Shown here in pieces: positions 33,451-40,601 of a DNA stretch of 62,174 nt. Location: positions 1-62,174 of the forward strand of contig NZ_LROS01000019.1 of NCBI RefSeq assembly GCF_001675165.1, written 5' to 3'. Made by a program: the position numbers and the translations under genes. The stretch's first letter is position 1. Each line of letters starts with the position of its first letter. The stretch comes from Clostridium ragsdalei P11. Its GTDB lineage: Bacteria > Bacillota > Clostridia > Clostridiales > Clostridiaceae. The notes under the pieces were generated by a model. It was not told the DNA's origin, searched no databases, and saw only the letters and a program-made list of their open reading frames with translations.

Positions 33451-34077
33451 TTACTTAACCCCCATAGCTTTTTTACAGAAATCTACTGTCTGCTGTGCAT
33501 CTTTGCAAACTAAATCTGCACCCATGTATTTTCCTGCATTTTCATCTACAGGACCACCTCCAACTAGAATCTTTAAATCCTTTCTAAGTCCTGCATCTTC
33601 TATTTCCTTTATACATTGTTTTACATTATCAAAGCAAGTAGTCAAAAGGCAAGATATTCCTATCACCTTAGGCTTGTATTGCTTTATAGCTTCAATATAT
33701 TTTGATGTAGGTACATCAACTCCAAGGTCTTTTACGTCAAAGCCATTGCTTTTCATTACAGTAGTTACAATATTTTTTCCTATATCATGTATATCATCAT
33801 AAATAGTTCCCATTACAAATATTCCGTTATTTGGTCCTGAAGCTTCTCCTAATCCTCCAATGATCTCTGATGCTTCATTAAACACTTCTGCCGACATTAT
33901 AAGTTCAGATAAAAAATATTCTTTTTTTTCAAATCTGCTTCCTACAATTCCCATTCCTTCCTGTAAATCTGCTATTATATCTAATACTGGTGTTCCGTTT
34001 TCCTTTTGTGCTTTTACCTCTGCTAAAACAACATCTTCGTCCAAATCTGCCATTGCATCAACTAACTTTTTATTCAT
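33451..34077 (-). CDS. Corrinoid-binding methyltransferase protein
   Basis: A 208-residue methyl-carrier protein with cap domain (MADLDEDVVLAEVKAQKENG) and B12-binding domain. The axial His motif is YDDIHDIGKNIV and SCLLTTCFDN follows. ATG 34077 is preceded by GGAGG with eight-base spacing; the frame is open farther upstream without support. It is almost identical to the protein at 44805-45428, differing at only a few residues, which indicates a recent duplication. It would shuttle methyl from the URO-D protein (next gene) to the pterin methyltransferase at 34273. Confidence 0.92.
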   Translation of the reverse strand: MNKKLVDAMADLDEDVVLAEVKAQKENGTPVLDIIADLQEGMGIVGSRFEKKEYFLSELIMSAEVFNEASEIIGGLGEASGPNNGIFVMGTIYDDIHDIGKNIVTTVMKSNGFDVKDLGVDVPTSKYIEAIKQYKPKVIGISCLLTTCFDNVKQCIKEIEDAGLRKDLKILVGGGPVDENAGKYMGADLVCKDAQQTVDFCKKAMGVK

Positions 34078-34226
34078 TTTCATATCCTCCCTTTTAATGC
34101 TAAAATAAATATAATATCTTTCAAGCACCTCATTATTTGTTAAAACAAATGCTTTGAAAGTTTTTTCTAATCTCTAAAATAAAAACATATCTATTTAAAA
34201 TAAATCGGTTTCACTAGTTGTCCTAT

Positions 34227-34280
34227 TCAATTATTATTAATAATCCTGCATACCACTACAACAGTTCTTATATTACTCAT
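34227..34280 (-). pseudogene. Truncated 5' copy of the DUF1638 gene
   Basis: An ATG (34280) overlapping the MT II stop opens an 18-codon frame MSNIRTVVVVCRIINNN followed by TGA. It matches the first 13 or so codons of the intact DUF1638 gene (start 37649), which overlaps the other MT II copy in the same way. It is the truncated edge of a duplicated segment and marks this copy as the derived one. Confidence 0.75.
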
Positions 34281-35200
34281 ATAATCCCTCACGGAATGCT
34301 TTAATGAACTTTCTTGAGAACCTATCTTGTCCAAGTAATGTTTGTGATGCAAGTAAAGCACCCCTCATTTCCTTGTTTGTTGGATCCATAATGTATGAGT
34401 CCATTCCACGAGCCATAGTTTGAACCATAAATAATCTATTCAATACTTTTCTTGCTGGCAAGCTATAGGATATATTACTTAATCCACAGGTAGTATGTAC
34501 TCCTGGATAGCTTTCCATTATTTTTTGTATTGCAGACAATACTTCTATTCCATTGTTTTGTCCTGCACTTATTGGTTTTATAAGTGGATCTATATATATA
34601 TCATCAAGAGCTATTCCTTCTCCAGTAAGTTTTGTTATAAGAGAATCTGCTATCCTAAGCCTGTCTTCCTGTGTCTTTGGCATTCCTGTGTTGTCAATAC
34701 AAAGTGCTATTATTTTGGAATTAAACTTTTTTACCAGTGGAAGTATTGTATTCCACCTTTCATCCTCTCCTGTTATCGAATTGATCATTGGTTTTCCATT
34801 TTTTACTTTTTTTAATCCAGCTTCTAGAGCTAGAGGGTTAGGACTATCTATACATAATGGAAGGTCTGTTGCCTGAAGAATATTTTCAACCAGCCATTCC
34901 ATGGTTTCCACTTCAGTTTGCATAAATGTTCCACAGTTTACATCTATATAAGTTGCCCCTGCTTCTTCTTGTTTTTTTGCAATTTCCTGTATGTAGTTTC
35001 CATCTTTCTTTTCTACAGCTTCACGTATAAGCTTTCTGCTTGTATTTATTAATTCTCCTATAATTAACATACTTTAACCTCCTTTTATTTTTACATCATT
35101 TTCATAATTTCCTAATAAACAATTTAATTAAAACATTTACAATTTAACTTATAATAATTATTTCTTTTAACATTAAATAGCAAATAGCTGCTTACAAATC
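34237..35200. repeat. Direct repeat, copy 1 (MT II gene and flanks)
   Basis: This segment repeats at 37606-38562, offset by 3369 bases over the coding part. The 798-base MT II coding region appears identical between copies, while the flanks show several substitutions (for example ATTTCC versus TTTTCT near 35115/38484). The copies lie in direct orientation around a four-gene metallochaperone module. Confidence 0.9.
34273..35070 (-). CDS. Methyltetrahydrofolate:corrinoid methyltransferase (MT II), copy 1
   Basis: A 265-residue pterin-binding TIM barrel of the MtrH/AcsE/MetH type that transfers methyl from the corrinoid protein to tetrahydrofolate, or the reverse. Characteristic elements are GELINTSRKLI, EEAGATYIDVNCGTF, LPLCIDSPNP and KPMINSITGE. 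It delivers methyl-H4folate to the Wood-Ljungdahl pathway. The protein is identical to that at 37642-38439. RBS AGGAGGTT precedes the ATG. A small corrinoid/URO-D pair lies about 200 bases downstream on the same strand. Confidence 0.9.
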   Translation of the reverse strand: MLIIGELINTSRKLIREAVEKKDGNYIQEIAKKQEEAGATYIDVNCGTFMQTEVETMEWLVENILQATDLPLCIDSPNPLALEAGLKKVKNGKPMINSITGEDERWNTILPLVKKFNSKIIALCIDNTGMPKTQEDRLRIADSLITKLTGEGIALDDIYIDPLIKPISAGQNNGIEVLSAIQKIMESYPGVHTTCGLSNISYSLPARKVLNRLFMVQTMARGMDSYIMDPTNKEMRGALLASQTLLGQDRFSRKFIKAFREGLYE

Positions 35201-35272
35201 GTTATCCAGGGACGTAACTGCTCACAACGTACACTTGGAGAAGGAGTATTAGAGCAGGTAGTCATCGAATAA
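35201..35272 (+). repeat. Structured repeat element, copy B, an apparent insertion
   Basis: Begins GTTATCCAGGGACGTAA and ends GGTAGTCATCGAATAA. The stem CTGCTC (35218-35223)/GAGCAG (35252-35257) corresponds to CCACTC/GAGTGG in copy A. In the duplicated segment at 38550-38570 the same flank reads straight from GCTTACAAATC into ATTTATT, without these roughly 70 bases. AAATC occurs on both sides of the block (35196-35200 and 35271-35275) and once in the empty site, as a 5-bp target duplication would. Confidence 0.65.
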
Positions 35273-35273
35273 A

Positions 35274-35828
35274 TCATTCATTAAAAAATATAAGTCCTAC
35301 ATAAGAAAGTGTATTTAAACCATTGTAATATGGAATTCCTGCACCTTTTTCAAGTGCCATAACATCAATTCCATAAGCCTCAACAGATGAAAGTGCTTTA
35401 TCTGGGTACCTGCACTCTTTTCCATCAAGATAAGTACATCTTTTACACACTGTACAACATCCTGCATTTAGAGATAGAATATCCTCAAACTCATATTTGT
35501 CTTTTATGCTGTTAACAATGTTTCTAAATATTTTTTCATGAACATCTTTAGAAGAAGCCATACCCCTCCAGTCAAAAGAATTAGACAATTTATGAACTGT
35601 CTGTATTAAAAGTCCTTTTCTATACTGTTTAACTTTCTCCATTAATTCTGAGATAGGGCCAATAGCTGGTGGACCCATCCAGTTGGTGTCATAATTGCCA
35701 CAAACATTTTTCTCACAGGCTTTTCTGTAATCTTCGTGAAATTTAATTTTTGATGTATCTATAACTGCCGCATAACTTGCATCTAACTCAAGTGCATCTT
35801 TGACCAAATCGTCAGAATTAATTTTCAT
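35274..35828 (-). CDS. DUF2284 Cys-rich metal-binding protein
   Basis: A 184-residue protein. The C-terminal half carries SLNAGCCTVCKRCTYLDGKEC and RYPDKALSSVEAYGIDV, the DUF2284 arrangement, and the N-terminal half has KNVCGNYDTNWMGPPAIG. DUF2284 proteins are predicted Fe-S or other metal binders often found with corrinoid-dependent enzymes; their role is not known. A second member is encoded at 47596-48114. It is the last gene of the metallochaperone module and its 3' end abuts the structured repeat copy B. Confidence 0.78.
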   Translation of the reverse strand: MKINSDDLVKDALELDASYAAVIDTSKIKFHEDYRKACEKNVCGNYDTNWMGPPAIGPISELMEKVKQYRKGLLIQTVHKLSNSFDWRGMASSKDVHEKIFRNIVNSIKDKYEFEDILSLNAGCCTVCKRCTYLDGKECRYPDKALSSVEAYGIDVMALEKGAGIPYYNGLNTLSYVGLIFFNE

Positions 35829-35867
35829 ATATTAGCTCCTCCTAAACTAGAAAATATTAAAATATAT

Positions 35868-36320
35868 TTAATTTATGTAGCACAAAAGCTCTTCATCTAA
35901 TTTTTTTAACACTACAGATTTTAAAGTTTCTTCATCAGTTCCAAAAACAATGGCTGTCATATTCACTGTAATATTTTTTATATCATAATCATTATTTTCA
36001 GAAAAGGTTTTAACGTTAATTTTCTTGCCTGTAGTAGCAACCCATAAATTAAACTCCTTTTCATCCTTTACAAAGATTTTAATATGACCTATAAAATACT
36101 TATTTTCTATAGCCCACTGTCTTAAACTTTCAATCCAATGTACAAAAGATTCCTGTAACTTATCTCCTTTAGCTTCTTTTTCAAGTTCAAAAGACTCTGT
36201 ATATGAAAAAACAGCTGGTACTTCATTTAATTCTCCATATAAATCTTCTTCAGTTTCATCGCAATGATGATGGTGGTGATGTTCCTCACAATGGGAATGG
36301 TCATGTTCATAATTATTCAT
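35868..36320 (-). CDS. His-rich metal-binding protein
   Basis: About 150 residues. The N-terminus MNNYEHDHSHCEEHHHHHHCDETE is split by Cys and is an obvious divalent-metal binding tail (Zn, Ni or Co). The remainder (residues 30-150) is a soluble alpha/beta domain I do not recognise, with a central FIGHIKIFVKDEK strand region. ATG 36320 overlaps the 3' end of the CobW-like gene (stop at 36313) by eight bases; the upstream in-frame ATG at 36353 is less likely. The tight link to the GTPase suggests it is the metal store or acceptor for that chaperone. Confidence 0.75.
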   Translation of the reverse strand: MNNYEHDHSHCEEHHHHHHCDETEEDLYGELNEVPAVFSYTESFELEKEAKGDKLQESFVHWIESLRQWAIENKYFIGHIKIFVKDEKEFNLWVATTGKKINVKTFSENNDYDIKNITVNMTAIVFGTDEETLKSVVLKKLDEELLCYIN

Positions 36321-36921
36321 TGCTTTTAGCCACCTCTTTCCATATACTATCATTTATATTTTTATTTGCAGATACCTTATATAAAGTAGCCTTTGGATTA
36401 ACTTCTTTTACAGAATGTTCTATATTTTTTAATTGCTTATCTGTAACTAGATCTATCTTATTTACAAGAATTGTATTTCCATCTGATATCTGTGATTTTA
36501 TAAGTACCGGTGCTATTTCAGTAAGTTCTTCAAATCGTTCTGCATCAACTACACTTACAATCCGTATGCTTTCTATTCCCTTACCATATTTATTAAGTGT
36601 ACCTAAAATCTTACCAGGATAAGCTAGTCCCGTAGTTTCAATAATTACCCATTCGGGATCAACTTTTTCACGAAGATCATTTAAAGTAATTACGAGATCA
36701 GATGAAAGCTGACAACAAATACACCCAGAAAATAATTCTTTTACACTTAATCCTTTACTTTTAAGCACTTTGTCATCAATACCAGTTTCTCCAACTTCAT
36801 TTTCAATTATCACAAGATTTTGCTTATTAGGACTTTGCTTTTCAACTAAAAAATGTGCTAGTGATAATATTAAACTTGTTTTACCAGAGCCAAGAAATCC
36901 TCCAAAAATAATTAAATTCAT
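36313..36921 (-). CDS. CobW/COG0523-type metallochaperone GTPase (short form)
   Basis: A 202-residue G3E GTPase. The P-loop is GFLGSGKTS (residues 8-16), the family metal motif is GCICCQL (Cys67, Cys69, Cys70), Walker B is EWVIIETTG and the base-specificity motif is NKID. COG0523 proteins insert Zn, Co or Ni into client enzymes. Most are over 300 residues with a C-terminal CobW_C domain; that domain is missing here, and the adjacent His-rich protein may supply the lost function. In this operon the client could be the Zn-dependent URO-D methyltransferases or a corrinoid enzyme. Confidence 0.85.
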   Translation of the reverse strand: MNLIIFGGFLGSGKTSLILSLAHFLVEKQSPNKQNLVIIENEVGETGIDDKVLKSKGLSVKELFSGCICCQLSSDLVITLNDLREKVDPEWVIIETTGLAYPGKILGTLNKYGKGIESIRIVSVVDAERFEELTEIAPVLIKSQISDGNTILVNKIDLVTDKQLKNIEHSVKEVNPKATLYKVSANKNINDSIWKEVAKSNE

Positions 36922-36968
36922 TTAATTACACCATCCTTTTCATTGGAACTAGAGTTCAAATTATTTTT

Positions 36969-37649
36969 TTAAACTTCAGACCTACCATATATATGTTCCA
37001 TTGATACCGTTTCATAGGGGTTAATTACTACAAATTCATCATTATTCCAAGGACCAGTTAAAAGCTTTTTAATATAGCTAATTGTTCCAGGAATTACTTC
37101 CTGTGTTAATTTTAAATCTGCTGCAATCTGATGAGTTATTTTTATAAAGTCTTCTGATTCATCAGTTTCTGTTTCAATAACTCCAAGTCTTTCATAATTT
37201 CCTAGCATTATTTTATATACCTTATCTGCTTTAGCTTTCCCAAATCTTTTTACTGTATCCTTGTACTCAGCCCATATGTTTCTTTCAGAATTCAGCCACC
37301 CTTTAGTGAGAAAATAAGTTTCCTTTTCTTTTGAAATATTTTTTCGTCTTTCACTAGAACCAAGTAATAAAGTAATACAATCATCTGCTCGTGGAAAAAT
37401 AACTTTATAATCTAGTGATTTTAATCCAATGACGGCATTTCCGCAGTAACCAAAAGCTAAAAGCACCTGATCTACATTTGATATACTATCTAATTTTTTT
37501 TGTATACACTCTCTTAATTCTCCTGTATTAAGGTGCAGCCCTGATTCTATCCATAATATAGGATAATCACAATGAATTTCATTAATTACCCTTTCTAATT
37601 CCTCTTTAATAGTCCTGCATGCCACCACAACAGTTCTTATATTACTCAT
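36969..37649 (-). CDS. DUF1638 protein associated with methyltransferases
   Basis: A 226-residue protein starting MSNIRTVVVACRTIKEELE. Notable segments are LLAFGYCGNAVIGL, FPRADDCITLLLGS and FLTKGWLNSERNIW, which match the DUF1638 family. DUF1638 genes recur next to corrinoid/MtrH-like methyltransferase genes, with unknown function. The ATG (37649) overlaps the MT II stop (ATGAGTAA), so translation is coupled. A truncated copy of its first codons lies at 34227-34280, next to the duplicated MT II. Confidence 0.8.
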   Translation of the reverse strand: MSNIRTVVVACRTIKEELERVINEIHCDYPILWIESGLHLNTGELRECIQKKLDSISNVDQVLLAFGYCGNAVIGLKSLDYKVIFPRADDCITLLLGSSERRKNISKEKETYFLTKGWLNSERNIWAEYKDTVKRFGKAKADKVYKIMLGNYERLGVIETETDESEDFIKITHQIAADLKLTQEVIPGTISYIKKLLTGPWNNDEFVVINPYETVSMEHIYGRSEV

Positions 37650-38562
37650 ATAATCCCTCACGGAATGCTTTAATGAACTTTCTTGAGAACCTATCTTGTC
37701 CAAGTAATGTTTGTGATGCAAGTAAAGCACCCCTCATTTCCTTGTTTGTTGGATCCATAATGTATGAGTCCATTCCACGAGCCATAGTTTGAACCATAAA
37801 TAATCTATTCAATACTTTTCTTGCTGGCAAGCTATAGGATATATTACTTAATCCACAGGTAGTATGTACTCCTGGATAGCTTTCCATTATTTTTTGTATT
37901 GCAGACAATACTTCTATTCCATTGTTTTGTCCTGCACTTATTGGTTTTATAAGTGGATCTATATATATATCATCAAGAGCTATTCCTTCTCCAGTAAGTT
38001 TTGTTATAAGAGAATCTGCTATCCTAAGCCTGTCTTCCTGTGTCTTTGGCATTCCTGTGTTGTCAATACAAAGTGCTATTATTTTGGAATTAAACTTTTT
38101 TACCAGTGGAAGTATTGTATTCCACCTTTCATCCTCTCCTGTTATCGAATTGATCATTGGTTTTCCATTTTTTACTTTTTTTAATCCAGCTTCTAGAGCT
38201 AGAGGGTTAGGACTATCTATACATAATGGAAGGTCTGTTGCCTGAAGAATATTTTCAACCAGCCATTCCATGGTTTCCACTTCAGTTTGCATAAATGTTC
38301 CACAGTTTACATCTATATAAGTTGCCCCTGCTTCTTCTTGTTTTTTTGCAATTTCCTGTATGTAGTTTCCATCTTTCTTTTCTACAGCTTCACGTATAAG
38401 CTTTCTGCTTGTATTTATTAATTCTCCTATAATTAACATACTTTAACCTCCTTTTATTTTTACATCATTTTCACAATTTTCTAATAAACAATTTAATTAA
38501 AACATTTACAATTTAGGTTATAATAATTATTTCTTTTAATATTAAATAGATGCTTACAAATC
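37606..38562. repeat. Direct repeat, copy 2 (MT II gene and flanks)
   Basis: Partner of 34237-35200. The left flank here continues into an intact DUF1638 gene, so this copy preserves the original gene order. The right flank lacks the roughly 70-base insertion found in copy 1. Confidence 0.9.
37642..38439 (-). CDS. Methyltetrahydrofolate:corrinoid methyltransferase (MT II), copy 2
   Basis: A 265-residue pterin-binding methyltransferase with the same sequence as the protein at 34273-35070. This copy heads the operon MT II, DUF1638, CobW-like GTPase, His-rich protein, DUF2284, with overlapping or closely spaced genes. Two identical copies raise dosage of the H4folate half-reaction, and their direct repetition could allow loss or amplification of the genes between them. 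The 5' flank retains RBS AGGAGGTT. Confidence 0.9.
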   Translation of the reverse strand: MLIIGELINTSRKLIREAVEKKDGNYIQEIAKKQEEAGATYIDVNCGTFMQTEVETMEWLVENILQATDLPLCIDSPNPLALEAGLKKVKNGKPMINSITGEDERWNTILPLVKKFNSKIIALCIDNTGMPKTQEDRLRIADSLITKLTGEGIALDDIYIDPLIKPISAGQNNGIEVLSAIQKIMESYPGVHTTCGLSNISYSLPARKVLNRLFMVQTMARGMDSYIMDPTNKEMRGALLASQTLLGQDRFSRKFIKAFREGLYE

Positions 38563-38874
38563 ATTTATTAAATATAATATAGCACATATTTTTTTCAAAT
38601 TCACCTTACATAATGCAGAATTTGACATTGTTAATTTATACACACTGTGTACATACTTAGTTTTCTAAGTAAAAATAATTCATCCATATTAAATATTTTA
38701 TTAAATTTAGAGGAAGAATTTCTCTTTATGATTGCTTTTGAAATATTTATGAATTATTTTGAATGTTTTTGAACTAAAATGATTGTTTTTTAGAAAATTT
38801 TATATTATTATGTTTACATAAAATACATTTAATGATTAATAATAAATTTTATCTAGGAAAGAAGGTGAGCAATT
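38440..38874. other. 435-base divergent region between MT II copy 2 and the fru operon
   Basis: The first about 120 bases are the flank shared with copy 1. The rest is AT-rich and should hold the promoters of both operons. No gene is visible. I found no clear FruR operator, and the regulator is truncated. Confidence 0.5.
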
Positions 38875-39408
38875 TTGCTAACAGAACAGCGCCATAAGAT
38901 AATATTAGAGAAATTAAAGCAAAATGGAATTGTAAAGGTTAACGATTTAGTAAACCTTTTAAATACATCTGAGTCTACTATAAGACATGTAAATAAAAAA
39001 TCTTTGATAGTAGTAACTAATGGATTAAATCATATAAATGCTATTATTGAAAACAATATAAATGGATATATACTAGGAGGAAAAGTTAAAAATAGTACAA
39101 AAGCTGTTATAGGATGCGATGCACTTAAAAGTATTGAAAAATTTAGATTTGACAAATGCTTTTTAGGTATAAATGGCATTCATCTAAAATACGGATTTAC
39201 TACTCCCGATTCTGAAGAAGCTATACTTAAAGAAAATGCCATTAAACATTCAGATCAAAGCTACATCCTTGCAGATGAGAGTAAATTTGGAGAAGTAAGC
39301 TTTGTAAAAGTAGGAAATTTAGATCAAGCTTCTATAATTACAGACTGTAAAATAGAAAATTATGAAAAATATATACAAAAAACTAAAGTAAAGGTTGTGA
39401 CAGATTAA
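38875..39408 (+). CDS. DeoR-family fructose operon regulator, internally deleted
   Basis: A 177-residue protein. Residues 1-37 (MLTEQRHKIILEKLKQNG to TSESTIR) are the start of the DeoR helix-turn-helix, and from about residue 43 (SLIVVTNGLNH) it resumes in the sugar-phosphate sensor domain. Normal members are about 250 residues; the recognition-helix end, the wing and the first part of the sensor (about 70-80 residues) are missing in frame. It starts at TTG after AAGGTGAG. Its TAA overlaps the fruK ATG by one base. It may still bind effector but probably not DNA normally, so the operon may be deregulated. Confidence 0.75.
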   Translation: MLTEQRHKIILEKLKQNGIVKVNDLVNLLNTSESTIRHVNKKSLIVVTNGLNHINAIIENNINGYILGGKVKNSTKAVIGCDALKSIEKFRFDKCFLGINGIHLKYGFTTPDSEEAILKENAIKHSDQSYILADESKFGEVSFVKVGNLDQASIITDCKIENYEKYIQKTKVKVVTD

Positions 39409-40316
39409 TGATATATACAGTAACCTTAAATCCTTCAATAGACTATGTTATACAAACTGATAACTTAATTTTAGGTTCCATAAATAGAGTTGTAAATGAA
39501 AAAAAATATGCCGGTGGAAAAGGAATAAATGTGTCCAGAGTTCTAAACAATCTTGGATCATCAAGTAAAGCATTGGGATTCATAGGTGGATTTACTGGCA
39601 AATTTATAGAGGATTCTCTTAACGACTCTGGTATCCTTACAGATTTTATACAAGTTAATGAAGACACAAGAATAAATATAAAACTTAAATCCAATAAAGA
39701 AACTGAAATAAATGCTGCAGGGCCACATATAGATAGCTGCAATTTAAATGAATTATTCAAAAAAATAGAAAATTTAGGACATGAAGATTTTATAGTACTT
39801 GCAGGAAATGTACAAAAATCTATACCATCCAATATATATTCTATAATTCAAGAAAAATGTAAAAACAGTAAAGTTATAGTAGATACTACTGGAGATGCCC
39901 TTACTTCTACATTGAAATATAAACCATTTTTAATAAAACCTAATATACATGAACTTGGAGACATATTTGATGTAGAAATTAAAGATATGAAAAATTGTAT
40001 TTATTATGCCAATAAATTAAAAGATATGGGTGCCCAAAACATAATAATTTCAATGGGAAAGCATGGTGCCCTGCTTTTATGCGATGAAGGTATTTACACT
40101 GCTTCTGCACCAAAGGGAGAAGTAAAAAATTCCGTAGGTGCTGGTGATTCCGTTGTAGCTGGTTTTCTTGCCCAATATACAAGAAATTTTAACATAGTTG
40201 AAAGTTTTAGATATGGTGCTGCTTCAGGAAGTGCAACTGCTTTTTCTAAAGACTTGTGCAAAAAAGAGGATGTTGAGAATTTACTTTCTGATGTACACAT
40301 AGCTAAACTTTTTTAG
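39408..40316 (+). CDS. fruK: 1-phosphofructokinase
   Basis: A 302-residue PfkB-family kinase converting fructose-1-phosphate to fructose-1,6-bisphosphate. N-terminal MIYTVTLNPSIDYVI and GGKGINVSRVLNNLG are diagnostic, as is the C-terminal anion-hole motif SVGAGDSVVAGFLAQY with the catalytic Asp. It overlaps the regulator stop by one base (TAATG). Its own stop codon TAG lies within the left end of a MITE-like element. In the operon it works on the product of the PTS transporter encoded next. Confidence 0.93.
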   Translation: MIYTVTLNPSIDYVIQTDNLILGSINRVVNEKKYAGGKGINVSRVLNNLGSSSKALGFIGGFTGKFIEDSLNDSGILTDFIQVNEDTRINIKLKSNKETEINAAGPHIDSCNLNELFKKIENLGHEDFIVLAGNVQKSIPSNIYSIIQEKCKNSKVIVDTTGDALTSTLKYKPFLIKPNIHELGDIFDVEIKDMKNCIYYANKLKDMGAQNIIISMGKHGALLLCDEGIYTASAPKGEVKNSVGAGDSVVAGFLAQYTRNFNIVESFRYGAASGSATAFSKDLCKKEDVENLLSDVHIAKLF

Positions 40317-40516
40317 TTGAAAGTTGATATTGGACAATTGACAGTTAAGGTTGATTTTTGGCTATCGCAAAAAATCTTTAAATTTATACAAATCAACTCC
40401 AGTGATGTTTTGCTTTAGCAAAACCAGCTTTCAAAAATTTAATTAAAGATTTTTTGTAGTGTAACGGAAAAAAATCCACCTTCACTGTCCACTATCAATT
40501 GTCAATTTTCAACTAA
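40313..40516. mobile_element. MITE-like element inside the fru operon
   Basis: About 204 bases with imperfect terminal inverted repeats of about 46 bases: TTAGTTGAAAGTTGATATTG (left) against the complement of CAATTGTCAATTTTCAACTAA (right). The inner arms are also complementary (AAAAAATCTTTAAATTT and AAATTTAATTAAAGATTTTTT), with a TTTTGCTTTAGCAAAA hairpin near the centre, so the whole can fold into one long hairpin. No ORF. It separates fruK from fruA and supplies the fruK stop codon. Confidence 0.7.
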
Positions 40517-40601
40517 TCAAATTGTTTCACAATTTTTTATATTAAATCAAAATTTTATATGTGCAAAAGTTGAAATATTAATTTACAATGGAGGTAAAAT
40601 T

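Noticed and set aside
36240-36320. Artificial His-tag reading of the HHHHHH run
   Set aside because: The run is embedded in a longer His/Cys/Glu-rich natural tail and overlaps a metallochaperone GTPase gene.
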